Below, piece after piece: positions 27,372-36,122 of a stretch of DNA of 64,000 nt. Position 1 is the stretch's first letter, and every line of letters starts with the position of its first letter. The DNA is from Natronorubrum sediminis. Its GTDB lineage: Archaea > Halobacteriota > Halobacteria > Halobacteriales > Natrialbaceae. Location: assembly GCF_900108095.1 (NCBI RefSeq), contig NZ_FNWL01000002.1, positions 788,748-852,747 on the forward strand, written 5' to 3'. The notes beneath the pieces were generated by a model. The model was not told the origin of the DNA. It did no database searches and saw only the letters and a list, made by a program, of their open reading frames with translations. The translations under genes were made by a program, and so were the position numbers.

Positions 27372-28178
27372 TCACGTCATCGGATGGTGAATACCGCCCG
27401 CATCCTCCGCTTTGTCCCGGACGTCGTCCGGAATCTCCGCATCGACGTCCTCGTCGTGGTCGTCGTACTCACTTTGCATCGAGAACGTCGCGGTGTCGTC
27501 ATCCTCGCTGATCTCGCCCTCCATGTCGACGGTGAGGGGCAGATTCGTCTCCGCGTCGACTTCCTCTTCGATCGTTACGTCGTCGAACGAGGCGCTCCCC
27601 CATCCCTGAAGTCCGGAAACGTCCTCACCTGATTCTTCCACCGCGGCTTCCATCTCGTCGCCCTCGAGTTCGGTGGTAACGGAAACCGTGTCGCCGTCGT
27701 CCTCGACGGAGACGTCGCCGTAGTAATAGTGCTCCTCGGTCGCCGTCGTCTCGTTCACGTCCCAGAACTCCTCCGTGGTGTCGTCCTCGAGGTCGTCGAG
27801 TCGGAGACGTTCCCACTCGTCCTCGCCGCTGTCCATGTACATGAACACGTCGTCGAAGTACGCCTCGAAATTCGAGGGCTGACCGGGTCCAGTGGTGCCA
27901 GCCATGTCGTACTCGGCCCAGCCTTCCGTCGCCGTATCGTTGATGGCACTGTCGACGCTCATCCCGGTACTCGGTCCGTCGTCCACCGAGACGTCCATCT
28001 CCATGCTCATCGTGTGCGTCTCGAGTTCCTGTTCGGCCGCCTCGCGGTCCTCGAGAAATGCGTCGAACTCGTCTTCGGACATGTCGCCGTCCAGTTCTCC
28101 CTCCGAAGGGCCAAAACACCCCGCGAGGAGCACGACACCCAGCACGCACGCGAGGACGATCAGTTTCCGCCGACTCAT
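27372..28178 (-). CDS. Secreted acidic lipoprotein of LppX/LolA-like type
   Basis: The 268-aa protein has a signal peptide with lipobox (MSRRKLIVLACVLGVVLLAGC), so it is expected to be lipid-anchored on the outer face. The mature part is extremely acidic and alternates beta-type segments that begin with a DUF6612/LppX-like pattern (SMEMDVSV...GWAEYDMAG...FEAYFDDVFMYMDSG). Relatives bind hydrophobic ligands, but no ligand can be named. A TTATTATACT box lies about 25 bases upstream of the ATG. Its position beside the catabolic genes may be incidental. Confidence 0.75.
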   Translation of the reverse strand: MSRRKLIVLACVLGVVLLAGCFGPSEGELDGDMSEDEFDAFLEDREAAEQELETHTMSMEMDVSVDDGPSTGMSVDSAINDTATEGWAEYDMAGTTGPGQPSNFEAYFDDVFMYMDSGEDEWERLRLDDLEDDTTEEFWDVNETTATEEHYYYGDVSVEDDGDTVSVTTELEGDEMEAAVEESGEDVSGLQGWGSASFDDVTIEEEVDAETNLPLTVDMEGEISEDDDTATFSMQSEYDDHDEDVDAEIPDDVRDKAEDAGGIHHPMT

Positions 28179-28328
28179 ATCAACACAAAATAGTCAACAG
28201 TATAATAACTCCCCGTTTCGTTCGGAGGTTATTTCTCACGAACAAATCGACGTGAGGCAAATCGCGGCTGAGCAGTAACCACTTGCTCGAAGAAAACCGA
28301 ACGCCGTCGCCGTTGCTGTCGCCGTCCC

Positions 28329-29690
28329 TCAGGCCGCTTTCGCGCTCGCGCCAGCCGCTTCGATTGCCTCGAGGAAGATCCCGATCCCGAGTTCGATTTC
28401 GCGCTCGCTCGAGTCCAGCGGCGGCAGGAGGCGGATCGTCTGCTTGCCACAGCCAAGCGTCAGGAGGCCGCGCTCGAGCGATTCCTCGACGACGGCGTCT
28501 CGTCGCCCGGGCGAGTCGAACTCGACGGCGAGCATGAGGCCCTTGCCGCGCACGTCTTCGACGTACTCGGGCGAATCGTCCCGGAGCAACTCCTTCGCGT
28601 GTTCGCCCCGCGTCGTGGCGTTTTCGAGCAGGTCGTACTCCTCGATGGCCTCAAGCGTGAACGCGCCCATCATCGAGCCGAGGAGGTCGCCGCCGCCGAA
28701 GGTCGAGCCGAGTCGGTTCTTCTCGCTGGGGAAGAGGTCCGACCGGGAGATGGTGGCACCGACGCGCAGCGCCTTCGCGCTCGCGATGACGTCCGGTTCG
28801 ATGGGATAGTGATCAGACGCCCAGATTTCGCCCGTCCGGCCGACGCCTGATTGGATCTCGTCGACGACGAGCGGGATGTCGTACTCGTCGGTCACGTCCG
28901 CGATTTCCTGCATGAATGTCTCGCTCGGGAAGCGATAGCCGCCGACGCCCTGAATCGGCTCGAGGGTGAGAAACGCGATTTCGTCGGGGTTGATGTGGCC
29001 GCCTTCGGGCGAGAGCGAGTTTCGGAGTTGTGAGCCGCCGCCCGCGAAAAAGCCACAGTCACAGCTTCCGGCGTCACACGCGCGGTCGGCACAGAAAGGA
29101 ATCGTCTCGATGCCGCTGATCTCGGGGTAGTGTCGCGTGAAGACTTCCTTGGATTTGGTGATCGAGAGCGTGCCGAGCGTTCGGCCGTGAAAGCTCCCCT
29201 CGAACGAGACGCCGTACTTCGCCGGTGCCCGGTAGTCGTGCGTGACTTTCATCGCGTTCTCCATCGCCTCCGCACCGGAGTTTGAGAGGAAGACCGTGTC
29301 CATGCCGTACTGACTCGAGACCTCGATCAACTTCTCCATTAGGTGACTCGAGCCCGGAACCGACGACTCCTCGGGGGTTGGGCCGGCACCGAAGTACATG
29401 TCCTGGCCGGCGATCTTCATCGGTTCGACGAGGTCGAACTCGCGGAGTTTCTCGGTGACTTTCGGGTTGTTGTAGCCGAGGGGTGCCGCGCCGATGTGAC
29501 AGGTGAAATCGAGCAAGACGTTTCCGTCGACGTCGGCGACGAAGGGGCCGTCGGCCTCGCGAGTCACGTCCCAGACGAACTCGTGGGAGTACTCGCTGGG
29601 TGCGGCGTGTTCCCCGTGGTAGTCGACCCATTCGCGGGCGTTGGGGCCGGGGAAGGCACCCACGTCCGGTTCCGCAGTATCCCTATCCAT
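28329..29690 (-). CDS. Class III aminotransferase with a cysteine-rich insertion
   Basis: The 453-aa omega-aminotransferase of the ornithine/GABA/lysine type has its PLP lysine in IASAKALR (Lys306) and the aspartate in VVDEIQSGVGRTG. A loop reading CADRACDAGSCDCGFF gives four cysteines in a C-x4-C-x4-C-x-C arrangement that ordinary members lack and that could bind a metal. Candidate substrates are diaminobutyrate, lysine, ornithine or GABA. The site at 29689-29707 overlaps the start codon and matches the one before the doeA-like gene, so I infer the two are co-regulated. The protein would then serve the ectoine/diaminobutyrate route. Confidence 0.85.
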   Translation of the reverse strand: MDRDTAEPDVGAFPGPNAREWVDYHGEHAAPSEYSHEFVWDVTREADGPFVADVDGNVLLDFTCHIGAAPLGYNNPKVTEKLREFDLVEPMKIAGQDMYFGAGPTPEESSVPGSSHLMEKLIEVSSQYGMDTVFLSNSGAEAMENAMKVTHDYRAPAKYGVSFEGSFHGRTLGTLSITKSKEVFTRHYPEISGIETIPFCADRACDAGSCDCGFFAGGGSQLRNSLSPEGGHINPDEIAFLTLEPIQGVGGYRFPSETFMQEIADVTDEYDIPLVVDEIQSGVGRTGEIWASDHYPIEPDVIASAKALRVGATISRSDLFPSEKNRLGSTFGGGDLLGSMMGAFTLEAIEEYDLLENATTRGEHAKELLRDDSPEYVEDVRGKGLMLAVEFDSPGRRDAVVEESLERGLLTLGCGKQTIRLLPPLDSSEREIELGIGIFLEAIEAAGASAKAA

Positions 29691-29707
29691 ACACAGAATA
29701 TGTGTAC
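29689..29707. promoter_or_regulatory. Candidate operator over the aminotransferase start
   Basis: ATACACAGAATATGTGTAC carries the inverted repeat ACACA-GAATA-TGTGT and overlaps the ATG of the aminotransferase gene (minus strand, start 29690). It agrees at 16 of 19 positions with 16776-16794. A protein bound here would block transcription start or translation of a leaderless mRNA, so a repressor is likely. Inference. Confidence 0.55.
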
Positions 29708-29854
29708 GTCATCCATTAAATGTTGTTATAGATGGGCACGATAGTCGGCGACTCGGTGAGTTCCGCCCTCGCTCTGGGCCACGGTGCTCGAGAAACAGCC
29801 AAACTCGAAAATCGACGCACGAATACGAAAATCGAATACCGCCGAGGTTCGTCG

Positions 29855-31525
29855 TTAGTCGTCGTCTCCCGGTTCCGGTGACGCCGTCGGCTCGTCGTCG
29901 GTTCGCGTGGAACTCGAGCCAAAGAGCACCGTCTTCTCTTGGAGCAGGACTCGACCCTTCGTAGTGCTGAAGTCGTGGACGAGTGCGAATAAGGCGAGCA
30001 GACAGACGAACGCGAACGGTGCGCCCGTAATGACGACTGCTTGCTCGAGTGCGCCGGCTCCCTCGTCACCGCCGAGAATCATGAGGATCGCGGCGGTCAG
30101 TCCGAGGACGACGCCCCAGAAGAGGCGGTTGATCGTCGACGGTGACGCTTTACCGCCGGTGGTCATCATCGAGACGGCGAGCGTAGAGGAGTCGGCGGAG
30201 GTGACGAAGAACGACGTGACCAGGATCAGGAAGCCGATGATCAGCGCCGACCCGATCGGAATGGTTATGCCAGCGACCGAGAACGAAAGCGCGTCGAACA
30301 GGATGAATCCGGACACTTCCGCGCCTGCCTCACCTGCCAGCACCTCACCGAAGTCGGCGATGCCGTTGTGTTGTGCCCACACGGCGGTGCCGCCGACGAA
30401 CGTGAACCACGGGATGGTCGCAGCGGACGTGGCGACGATGCCCGTAAATGCGACTTCGCGAACGGTTCGGCCCTTCGAAATACGGGCGATGAACAGGCCA
30501 GCGAACGGCGACCACGAGAGCGCCCACGCCCAGTAGAAGACCGTCCAGTCTTCGACCCATCCGGTCCCACCCTCTCCGGTTCCGGCTCCAGTGTAGAGGC
30601 TCATCGAGACGAAATCGCCGATCATCCCGCCCATGGCTTGCGAGCCGAGCAAGAGGAGGAACATCGTCGGACCGACGATAAACGTGACGAGCATTAACGC
30701 GACGAACAGGATCATGTTGAAGTTCGACAGCCGACGAATCCCCTTGTCGATCCCGAGCACCATCGAGATCGTAAAGAGGATGGTCATGGTCGTGACCACG
30801 AGCAAGATGCCGGTATCGCCCATGCTGATCCCCCACTGGTAATCCAGCCCGCTGACGAACTGGCTCCCGATGAAGCCGAGCGAGGTCGCGACGCCACCGA
30901 TCGTCGCGAAGACGGCCAAAATGTCGATGACCTTCGCCGCCGGCCCGTCGAGATTCTCCTTGCCGAGGATCGGCGTGAGCGCCGAGGAGACCCGCAACGG
31001 GACCTTATCGTAGTTGTACGCGAAGTAACCGATCGCGATGCCCATGATGGTAAACACCGCGAGTTGGGGCAGCGCCCAGTGGAACAGCGTCTGTTGAATC
31101 GCGAGCGGAATCGCTTCGGCGGAGCCGCCCTCGGCTCCGAATAGCGGATTCGGGTCGTCGTAGTAGAACAACCCTTCAGTCGGACCCCAGAAGACGACGC
31201 CGGCGGCGAATCCAGCCGAGTACAACATCGCGAAAAACGAAAGGAAGCTGTACTCGGGATCCTCGTCCCCGAGTTTGATCTTCCCCCACGGGCCGACGAT
31301 CAAGAACAGTAAGAACAGGACGATCAGGAAGACGATCACCAACAGTGCCCAACTCAGGTAGCTGAGCATCTCGGCTTCCGCAGCATCGATCGCGCTCGCG
31401 ACGGCGTCTTGATCGATGAAAAACGCGGCGATCACCCCCACCGAAAGCAACGCACCGAAGACGAAGACGACGGGATCGAGTTCGTCGACGAACCGACCCA
31501 CCGCACCTCGCTCTTCACTGCTCAT
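29855..31525 (-). CDS. BCCT family compatible-solute transporter
   Basis: The 556-aa protein has 12 predicted membrane helices. The Trp-rich TM8 segment FYWAWALSWSPFAGLFIARISKG is the substrate-cage signature of betaine/carnitine/choline/ectoine carriers, and KLGDEDPEYSFLSFFAMLYSAGFAAG is the usual early helix pair. Family members import trimethylammonium solutes or ectoines with Na+ or H+. The C-terminus is a short acidic cytoplasmic tail. Substrate choice between betaine and ectoine cannot be read. The doeA-like gene and an ATACACAG element upstream (31663-31670) favour ectoine in my reading. Confidence 0.88.
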   Translation of the reverse strand: MSSEERGAVGRFVDELDPVVFVFGALLSVGVIAAFFIDQDAVASAIDAAEAEMLSYLSWALLVIVFLIVLFLLFLIVGPWGKIKLGDEDPEYSFLSFFAMLYSAGFAAGVVFWGPTEGLFYYDDPNPLFGAEGGSAEAIPLAIQQTLFHWALPQLAVFTIMGIAIGYFAYNYDKVPLRVSSALTPILGKENLDGPAAKVIDILAVFATIGGVATSLGFIGSQFVSGLDYQWGISMGDTGILLVVTTMTILFTISMVLGIDKGIRRLSNFNMILFVALMLVTFIVGPTMFLLLLGSQAMGGMIGDFVSMSLYTGAGTGEGGTGWVEDWTVFYWAWALSWSPFAGLFIARISKGRTVREVAFTGIVATSAATIPWFTFVGGTAVWAQHNGIADFGEVLAGEAGAEVSGFILFDALSFSVAGITIPIGSALIIGFLILVTSFFVTSADSSTLAVSMMTTGGKASPSTINRLFWGVVLGLTAAILMILGGDEGAGALEQAVVITGAPFAFVCLLALFALVHDFSTTKGRVLLQEKTVLFGSSSTRTDDEPTASPEPGDDD

Positions 31526-31896
31526 GACACGTCACCCCCCTCGAGTACTCCCCAATTCACTCGGTAGCTGCCCTGATCACGGTCAACAGCAACCATGCTG
31601 CGTGATGGCATACCGAAGCAAACGTGAGTCTCCCGCATAAATATTTTCTTTTTGTAACCGACATACACAGATGTCGTTTATTCAAATCCGCCACTGACAT
31701 TGACTCGATGATAGAAATAACTGGACGGTCGATTCACTGGTCGGAAAAAAGCGACCGAATACCAAAAAGTAGGTGGGTGCGTGCCGTCTTTACGATTTCA
31801 TCGGCCGTACTCGTGGCGAATTGCGGTTTTCCGAGTACGGCTCGTGGAAACGATGATCGCGGTTTTTCGAAAACAGATCCGTCTCGCCCATGCGAC
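31526..31896. other. Regulatory intergenic region of the BCCT gene
   Basis: This stretch of about 370 bases has no credible gene. A perfect 6-bp inverted repeat CGACAT-ACACAG-ATGTCG lies at 31659-31676 and includes the ATACACAG half-site found at the doeA-like and aminotransferase genes. AT-rich TAAATATTTTC (31638-31648) could be a TATA region for the BCCT gene with a long leader. The left part is the 3' flank of the gene ending at 31897. Confidence 0.5.
31659..31676. promoter_or_regulatory. Inverted repeat upstream of the BCCT gene
   Basis: CGACAT (31659-31664) and ATGTCG (31671-31676) pair perfectly around ACACAG. The site is 134 bases before the BCCT start. It contains the 8-mer ATACACAG seen in two other candidate operators of this locus. 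Confidence 0.45.
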
Positions 31897-32544
31897 TCAG
31901 TTCGTGAGTTCCTCGAGGTTCCCGTCGCGAGCGTCGGCACTCTCGTTGACCTGATTCGTGTACTCGTCGACGCGATCTTTGATCTGCTCGCGGGCCGACT
32001 CGGGGGAAAACTCCTCGGACATCGTTAGCAGCCTGACGAACGCGCGGAGTTCCTCGTCGGTGAGCTGGGCGAACTCCTCGTTCTCGAGTTTTTCGACCAC
32101 TTCGTCGACGTCGATCTGGCCGACGGGTTCGACGTTGAACTCGACGTTGACCATTCGGTAGTTCGACCCCGCCAGTCGCTGTTCGGCCTGCCCGACACCC
32201 TCCGAGAGCATGTCTTTAAAGGGCGTATGATAGCCCATCGTCCCCAGATGGAGGAAGGCGAGCATATCCGTAATCCCCTGCGTATAGGCATCTCGTTCGT
32301 CGTCGTCCGGGTCGAAGACAGTCTGTCGATCCCGTTCCTCGAGGTACTCGAAGAGGATACTGAAATCGAGAACCGCGTTGCGAACGCGCCGGCGAATGCG
32401 GTTTCGCTTTTGCTTTTTCGAGTGATCGGTGTAATCCGTCTTCCGCCCGAGAAGAAAATCACGATCGGACGGTGTGAGAATCCCACGCGGTCGATCCGCA
32501 TCGGCTGCCGTCTGCAGTGACGCCGGCACGTCATCCTGGCTCAT
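31897..32544 (-). CDS. Conserved haloarchaeal-type protein of unknown function
   Basis: The 215-aa product begins MSQDDVPASL. The pattern RGILTPSDRDFLLGRK followed by KRNRIRRRVRNAVLDFSILFEYLEERDR is one I associate with a widespread but uncharacterised haloarchaeal family. The protein is mainly helical with a basic N-terminal third and acidic C-terminal half, with no membrane helix or signal. It is on the same strand as the BCCT and M20 genes, but gaps of 371 and 126 bases suggest a separate transcript. The start at the second ATG is chosen because it lacks the short, cysteine-containing extension. Confidence 0.7.
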   Translation of the reverse strand: MSQDDVPASLQTAADADRPRGILTPSDRDFLLGRKTDYTDHSKKQKRNRIRRRVRNAVLDFSILFEYLEERDRQTVFDPDDDERDAYTQGITDMLAFLHLGTMGYHTPFKDMLSEGVGQAEQRLAGSNYRMVNVEFNVEPVGQIDVDEVVEKLENEEFAQLTDEELRAFVRLLTMSEEFSPESAREQIKDRVDEYTNQVNESADARDGNLEELTN

Positions 32545-32670
32545 ACAGGACACACGGGTATCGCGCGAATTAACGTTTCTGATCTACTGAACATGTGTTT
32601 CGATCCACATGTCTCGAGTTACTGCGAGTCACCCGCCCTTCACTCCGGTGCGTCTGTGGCACTGATCGGA

Positions 32671-33951
32671 TCACGATCGGTGGCGTTCGCACTCGAGGGC
32701 GGCCTCCGTAAGCACTGAAACGCCGATCTCGAGACTCTCCTCGTCGACGTCGAACGTCGGCGTCTGGTGGTTCGTCGGGTGGTCGGTGCCGACGAGAACG
32801 TATGTCGCGAGGCCGCCCGACTCCTGGACGCGTTCCATCAGGTACGTCGCGTCCTCGCTCGCACCCAGTTCTGCGGTATCGACGACGCGATCGACGCCGT
32901 CGGTTCGTCGCGCGACGGAGCCGACGAGGTCCCGAAGTTCGGGGTCGCTGTCGACGCTCGGCGACTCGCTGATTACGCGCGGCGTCACGTCACAGTCGTG
33001 CATCTCCGCGGCGGCGTAACAGACGCGCTCGAGTTCGGTTCGCGTGTACTCCATCAGCGCCGTCGTCTCCCCGCGAACTTCGCCTTCGAGGGTGATCTCC
33101 TCGGCGATGACGTTGCTCGCGGTGCCGCCCTCGACGGAACCGAAGTTCACGCGCGTCATGCCGTCGTTGTGTCGAGGAATCGCGTAGCCGTTTTGAATCG
33201 CCGTCGCGAGCGCCTGCATGGCGTTCGCCCCTTCGTTCGGGGCCGTGCCGGCGTGGGCACTCGCACCCTCGAACGTGGCGGTGATGTGGGCCATCGCCAG
33301 CGGTTTTTCGACGCCGGCGACGACGGTTCCCGTGGGGTGGCCCAATCCGAGGTGAACGGCGAAGAGGTCGTCGATTCCCTCGAGATAGCCGCCTTCGGCC
33401 ATCGCCTTGCCACCACCCGAAATCTCCTCGGCGGGCTGGAAGAACACCGTGAACGTTCCCTCGAAGTCGCTGTTTTTGACCGCCTCGAGCGTTCCCAATC
33501 CCATCGTGATGTGGGCGTCGTGCCCGCAGGCGTGCATGTACCCGTCGTGTTCCGACCGAAAGCCCTCGTCTGCCGGCCGGTGGCCGCCCTCCGTCGACTC
33601 CGGGATCGCCGTCGCGTCCATATCGACCCGGAGGCCGACCGAGGGGCCACCACCGCACTCGAGGACCGCGACGACGCCCGTGTGGCCGTCGGCTGTCAAC
33701 TCGAGGATCTCGTCCCGAACGCCGGCCTCGCGGGCTCGCTCGGCCCACGGCTCGATCTCTTCCTCGCCAGGAACGGCCATCCGCGCGTCGCTCGCGAGAC
33801 ACTCCCGGCCAACGGCGATCTCGTCGACGCCGATCTGCTCGAGTTCCGCGACGATTCGGTCGGTCGTCCGAAACTCGCGCCAGCCGGGTTCGGGATGGCG
33901 GTGAAACTCCCGACGGAGTTCCGACAGCCCAGTGCGTACGTCGTGGGACAT
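32671..33951 (-). CDS. M20 family amidohydrolase/deacylase (paralogue B)
   Basis: The 426-aa paralogue of the enzyme at 24267 has the same motifs: HACGHDAH metal-binding motif, QPAEEISGGG, AVHLGLGHPTG and SAHAGTAPNEG, and the same C-terminal GTDHPTNHQTPTFDVDE. It lacks the low-complexity tail. M20D enzymes hydrolyse N-acyl amino acids or aminobenzoyl-glutamate-type amides. In this locus an N-acetyl-diaminobutyrate or hydroxy-derivative is a candidate substrate. It is downstream of ridA and the second aminotransferase gene on the same strand, which suggests a functional unit. Confidence 0.85.
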   Translation of the reverse strand: MSHDVRTGLSELRREFHRHPEPGWREFRTTDRIVAELEQIGVDEIAVGRECLASDARMAVPGEEEIEPWAERAREAGVRDEILELTADGHTGVVAVLECGGGPSVGLRVDMDATAIPESTEGGHRPADEGFRSEHDGYMHACGHDAHITMGLGTLEAVKNSDFEGTFTVFFQPAEEISGGGKAMAEGGYLEGIDDLFAVHLGLGHPTGTVVAGVEKPLAMAHITATFEGASAHAGTAPNEGANAMQALATAIQNGYAIPRHNDGMTRVNFGSVEGGTASNVIAEEITLEGEVRGETTALMEYTRTELERVCYAAAEMHDCDVTPRVISESPSVDSDPELRDLVGSVARRTDGVDRVVDTAELGASEDATYLMERVQESGGLATYVLVGTDHPTNHQTPTFDVDEESLEIGVSVLTEAALECERHRS

Positions 33952-34053
33952 TCTTGGCGGTGATAGGAACGGACCCCACTTAATCGTACTCGATACTCGA
34001 ATACGCGGAGAAGACTCGGAAACGTGGAGATACCGGTGAGATCGGTGAGCGAG

Positions 34054-34443
34054 TCAGCCGAGGTACGCCGTCGCGTCCAGTTCGACACGAACGTTTTCGG
34101 GAAGCCTCGAGACCTCGACGCAGACGCGGGCAGGCGGTGCCTCGCCGAATTTCTCGCCGTAAGCCTCGTTGACCCGCTTGTAGTCCGCGAGGTCGGTCAG
34201 GTAGACGGTGACTTTGACGACGTCCGCGAGGCCGTCGCCGCCGGCTTCCTCGACCACGCTCGCGATGTTCTCGAGGACGCGGTCGGTCTGGGCCTGAATG
34301 TCCCCTTCCACGACGTCGCCCGTCTCGGGATCGGCGGGGCCGTAGCCCGAGACGTAGAGGGTGTCGCCGGCCAGTACGCCCTGGGAGTATGGGTTGTCGT
34401 TGCTCGGTGCGCCGTCAGTTTCGATGGGTTCCGTGTCGGACAT
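34054..34443 (-). CDS. ridA: RidA (YjgF/YER057c/UK114) enamine/imine deaminase
   Basis: The 129-aa protein matches RidA length and motifs: NPYSQGVLAGDTLYVSGYGP, VVKVTVYLTDLADYKRVNEAYGEKF and PPARVCVEVSRLP, with the conserved catalytic arginine in PPAR. RidA hydrolyses reactive enamines/imines released by PLP dehydratases. A threonine-dehydratase-like enzyme is encoded at 25649 and aminotransferases flank the gene. It lies 62 bases downstream of the aminotransferase gene at 34506 and upstream of M20 paralogue B. Confidence 0.92.
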   Translation of the reverse strand: MSDTEPIETDGAPSNDNPYSQGVLAGDTLYVSGYGPADPETGDVVEGDIQAQTDRVLENIASVVEEAGGDGLADVVKVTVYLTDLADYKRVNEAYGEKFGEAPPARVCVEVSRLPENVRVELDATAYLG

Positions 34444-34505
34444 GGAATTGTGATTCGCGTCTCAGTCGGCAAACGGTCGGTCGCGCGCTCGCGAGTCGTC
34501 GGTGC

Positions 34506-35879
34506 TCAGGCCTCGACTTCGACGGCGTGATCGATCGCCTCAAGGACGATATCCAGGGCCGTCTCCGCCAGATCGCGGGTGAGCACGAGGGGCGGGATGA
34601 TTCGCAGGATGTTGCCGTGACGGCCGGCCGTCCAGATGAGGACGCCGTGTTCGAAACAGTACTGTTGAATCGCGTCGACAATGTCGTCGCCCGGGTTGCC
34701 GTCGCTGTCGACGAACTCGGCCCCGATGAACAGTCCCTTTCCACGCACGTCTGCGAGGTGGTCGGTCTCGTCCGCCGCCTCGAGCAGTCGGTCCTGAATG
34801 TACTCGCCGAGGTCTCGAGCGTGCGCGAGGAGGTCGTGGTCCTGGATGTACTCGATGGCGCGAGTACCGGCACGCATGCCGACGACGTGGCCGCGGTAGG
34901 TTCCGGCGTGGTCTCCCGAACCCCAGGTGTCGAGTTCTTCTTTGTACATCGTCGCCGAGAGCGGGAAACCGACGCCGCCCAGTGCTTTCGCCGAGGTCAT
35001 CGCGTCAGGCGTGACGCCCTCCCAGTCGCTGGCCCACCACTCGCCGGTGCGCCCGAGACCGGTCTGAATCTCGTCGAAGACGAGCGTCACGTCGTTGTCG
35101 TCGGCGAGGTCGCGCAAGCCCTGCAGGAAGCCCGCCGGCGGGGTGACGATGCCGCCCTCTCCCTGAATCGGTTCGACGATGATTCCGGCCGGGTTCGCGA
35201 GGCCACCGTATGGATCCTCGAGAATAGCCTGGACCTCCTCGAGGGCGTGGTCGACCGACGCTTCGGGCGACTTCCCGTCTCGGAACGGATAGGGGTAGGG
35301 CGCGTGAACGACGTCGGAGAGCAACGGCGCGTAGTGTTTCTTCAGCTTCGTGTTCGAGGTGACGCTCATCGCACCCGTCGTCGCGCCGTGATAGGAGCCG
35401 CGGAAGGCGATGAGGCCGTCACCCTCAGAGTTGTACTTCGAGAGCTTGATCGAGGCCTCGATGGCGTCGCTGCCCGTCGGGCCACCGAAGACGACGCGGT
35501 TGTTGCCCTGTAACCCCTCCGGGGCGATTTCGTCGAGTTTCTCGATCAACTCGAGTCGCGCGTCCGTCGGGAAGTCGACCGTGTGGACGAACTTGTCGGC
35601 TTGCTCGTGGACGGCCTCGAGCACGTAGGGGTTCGAGTGGCCGACGTTGAGCACGCCGATACCGGCGAAGAGGTCGATGTAGGTGTTGCCGTCGGCGTCC
35701 CGAACGGTCGCTCCTTTGCCCTCCTCGAAGGCGATTGGAATGTCGTTGGGATAGGCAACCGCGCTACTGTCGATATCCGCCTGTTTCTCGAGTAACGCCT
35801 GCGTGTTCGGTCCCGGGACGTTGTCGACGTTCGGTGCGTCGTCGAAGTGAATCTCGTCTATCGGCGGTCCTGCCGTCAT
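34506..35879 (-). CDS. Class III aminotransferase, diaminobutyrate-type candidate
   Basis: The 457-aa PLP enzyme has its lysine in [10 protein letters not shown] (Lys298), [13 protein letters not shown] and [17 protein letters not shown]. The N-terminal [11 protein letters not shown] and [17 protein letters not shown] fit diaminobutyrate or GABA transaminases (EctB/DoeD relatives). In the ectoine route DoeD converts diaminobutyrate to aspartate semialdehyde, so this is the best candidate for that step. It is a different subgroup from the aminotransferase at 28329. The ridA and M20 B genes follow on the same strand. The upstream region has half-sites resembling the doeA operator. Confidence 0.83.
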   Translation of the reverse strand: MTAGPPIDEIHFDDAPNVDNVPGPNTQALLEKQADIDSSAVAYPNDIPIAFEEGKGATVRDADGNTYIDLFAGIGVLNVGHSNPYVLEAVHEQADKFVHTVDFPTDARLELIEKLDEIAPEGLQGNNRVVFGGPTGSDAIEASIKLSKYNSEGDGLIAFRGSYHGATTGAMSVTSNTKLKKHYAPLLSDVVHAPYPYPFRDGKSPEASVDHALEEVQAILEDPYGGLANPAGIIVEPIQGEGGIVTPPAGFLQGLRDLADDNDVTLVFDEIQTGLGRTGEWWASDWEGVTPDAMTSAKALGGVGFPLSATMYKEELDTWGSGDHAGTYRGHVVGMRAGTRAIEYIQDHDLLAHARDLGEYIQDRLLEAADETDHLADVRGKGLFIGAEFVDSDGNPGDDIVDAIQQYCFEHGVLIWTAGRHGNILRIIPPLVLTRDLAETALDIVLEAIDHAVEVEA

Positions 35880-35913
35880 ACGTGACCCGAGGTGAAACAG
35901 GCACTAATAATTT

Positions 35914-35941
35914 GTCCACAATATCCATGAAGTGTGTATAC
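35914..35941. promoter_or_regulatory. Two widely spaced half-sites upstream of the aminotransferase gene
   Basis: On the minus strand GTATACACA (35941-35933) and TGTGGAC (35920-35914) correspond to the ATACACA and TGTGnAC halves of the sites at 16776 and 29689, but are separated by 12 rather than 5 bases. They lie 35-62 bases upstream of the start at 35879, with an AAATTATTAG TATA-like box between. A weak or altered version of the same operator is possible. Confidence 0.3.
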
Positions 35942-36122
35942 GGATTTTGATTACAGGTTTGAACTCGAGCACGAGGTGGTGGCCACGAGTCTGGGTTGTA
36001 AACGAACGTCGAAGACAGTCGCCGAAGAACCGATGATTTGTGCCGAATGTAGGCGCTCGATGAACAGATCAATACACGAGACGGAACAAAATTCCTTATA
36101 ATCCGCGACCGAAGGGACGGGT

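Noticed and set aside
26949-27632. 227-codon plus-strand frame over the small membrane protein and lipoprotein genes
   Set aside because: It overlaps two better-supported genes in other frames and has no family motif.
31624-32028. 134-codon plus-strand frame across the BCCT upstream region
   Set aside because: Its 3' part is antisense to the gene at 31897-32544 and the product shows no domain.
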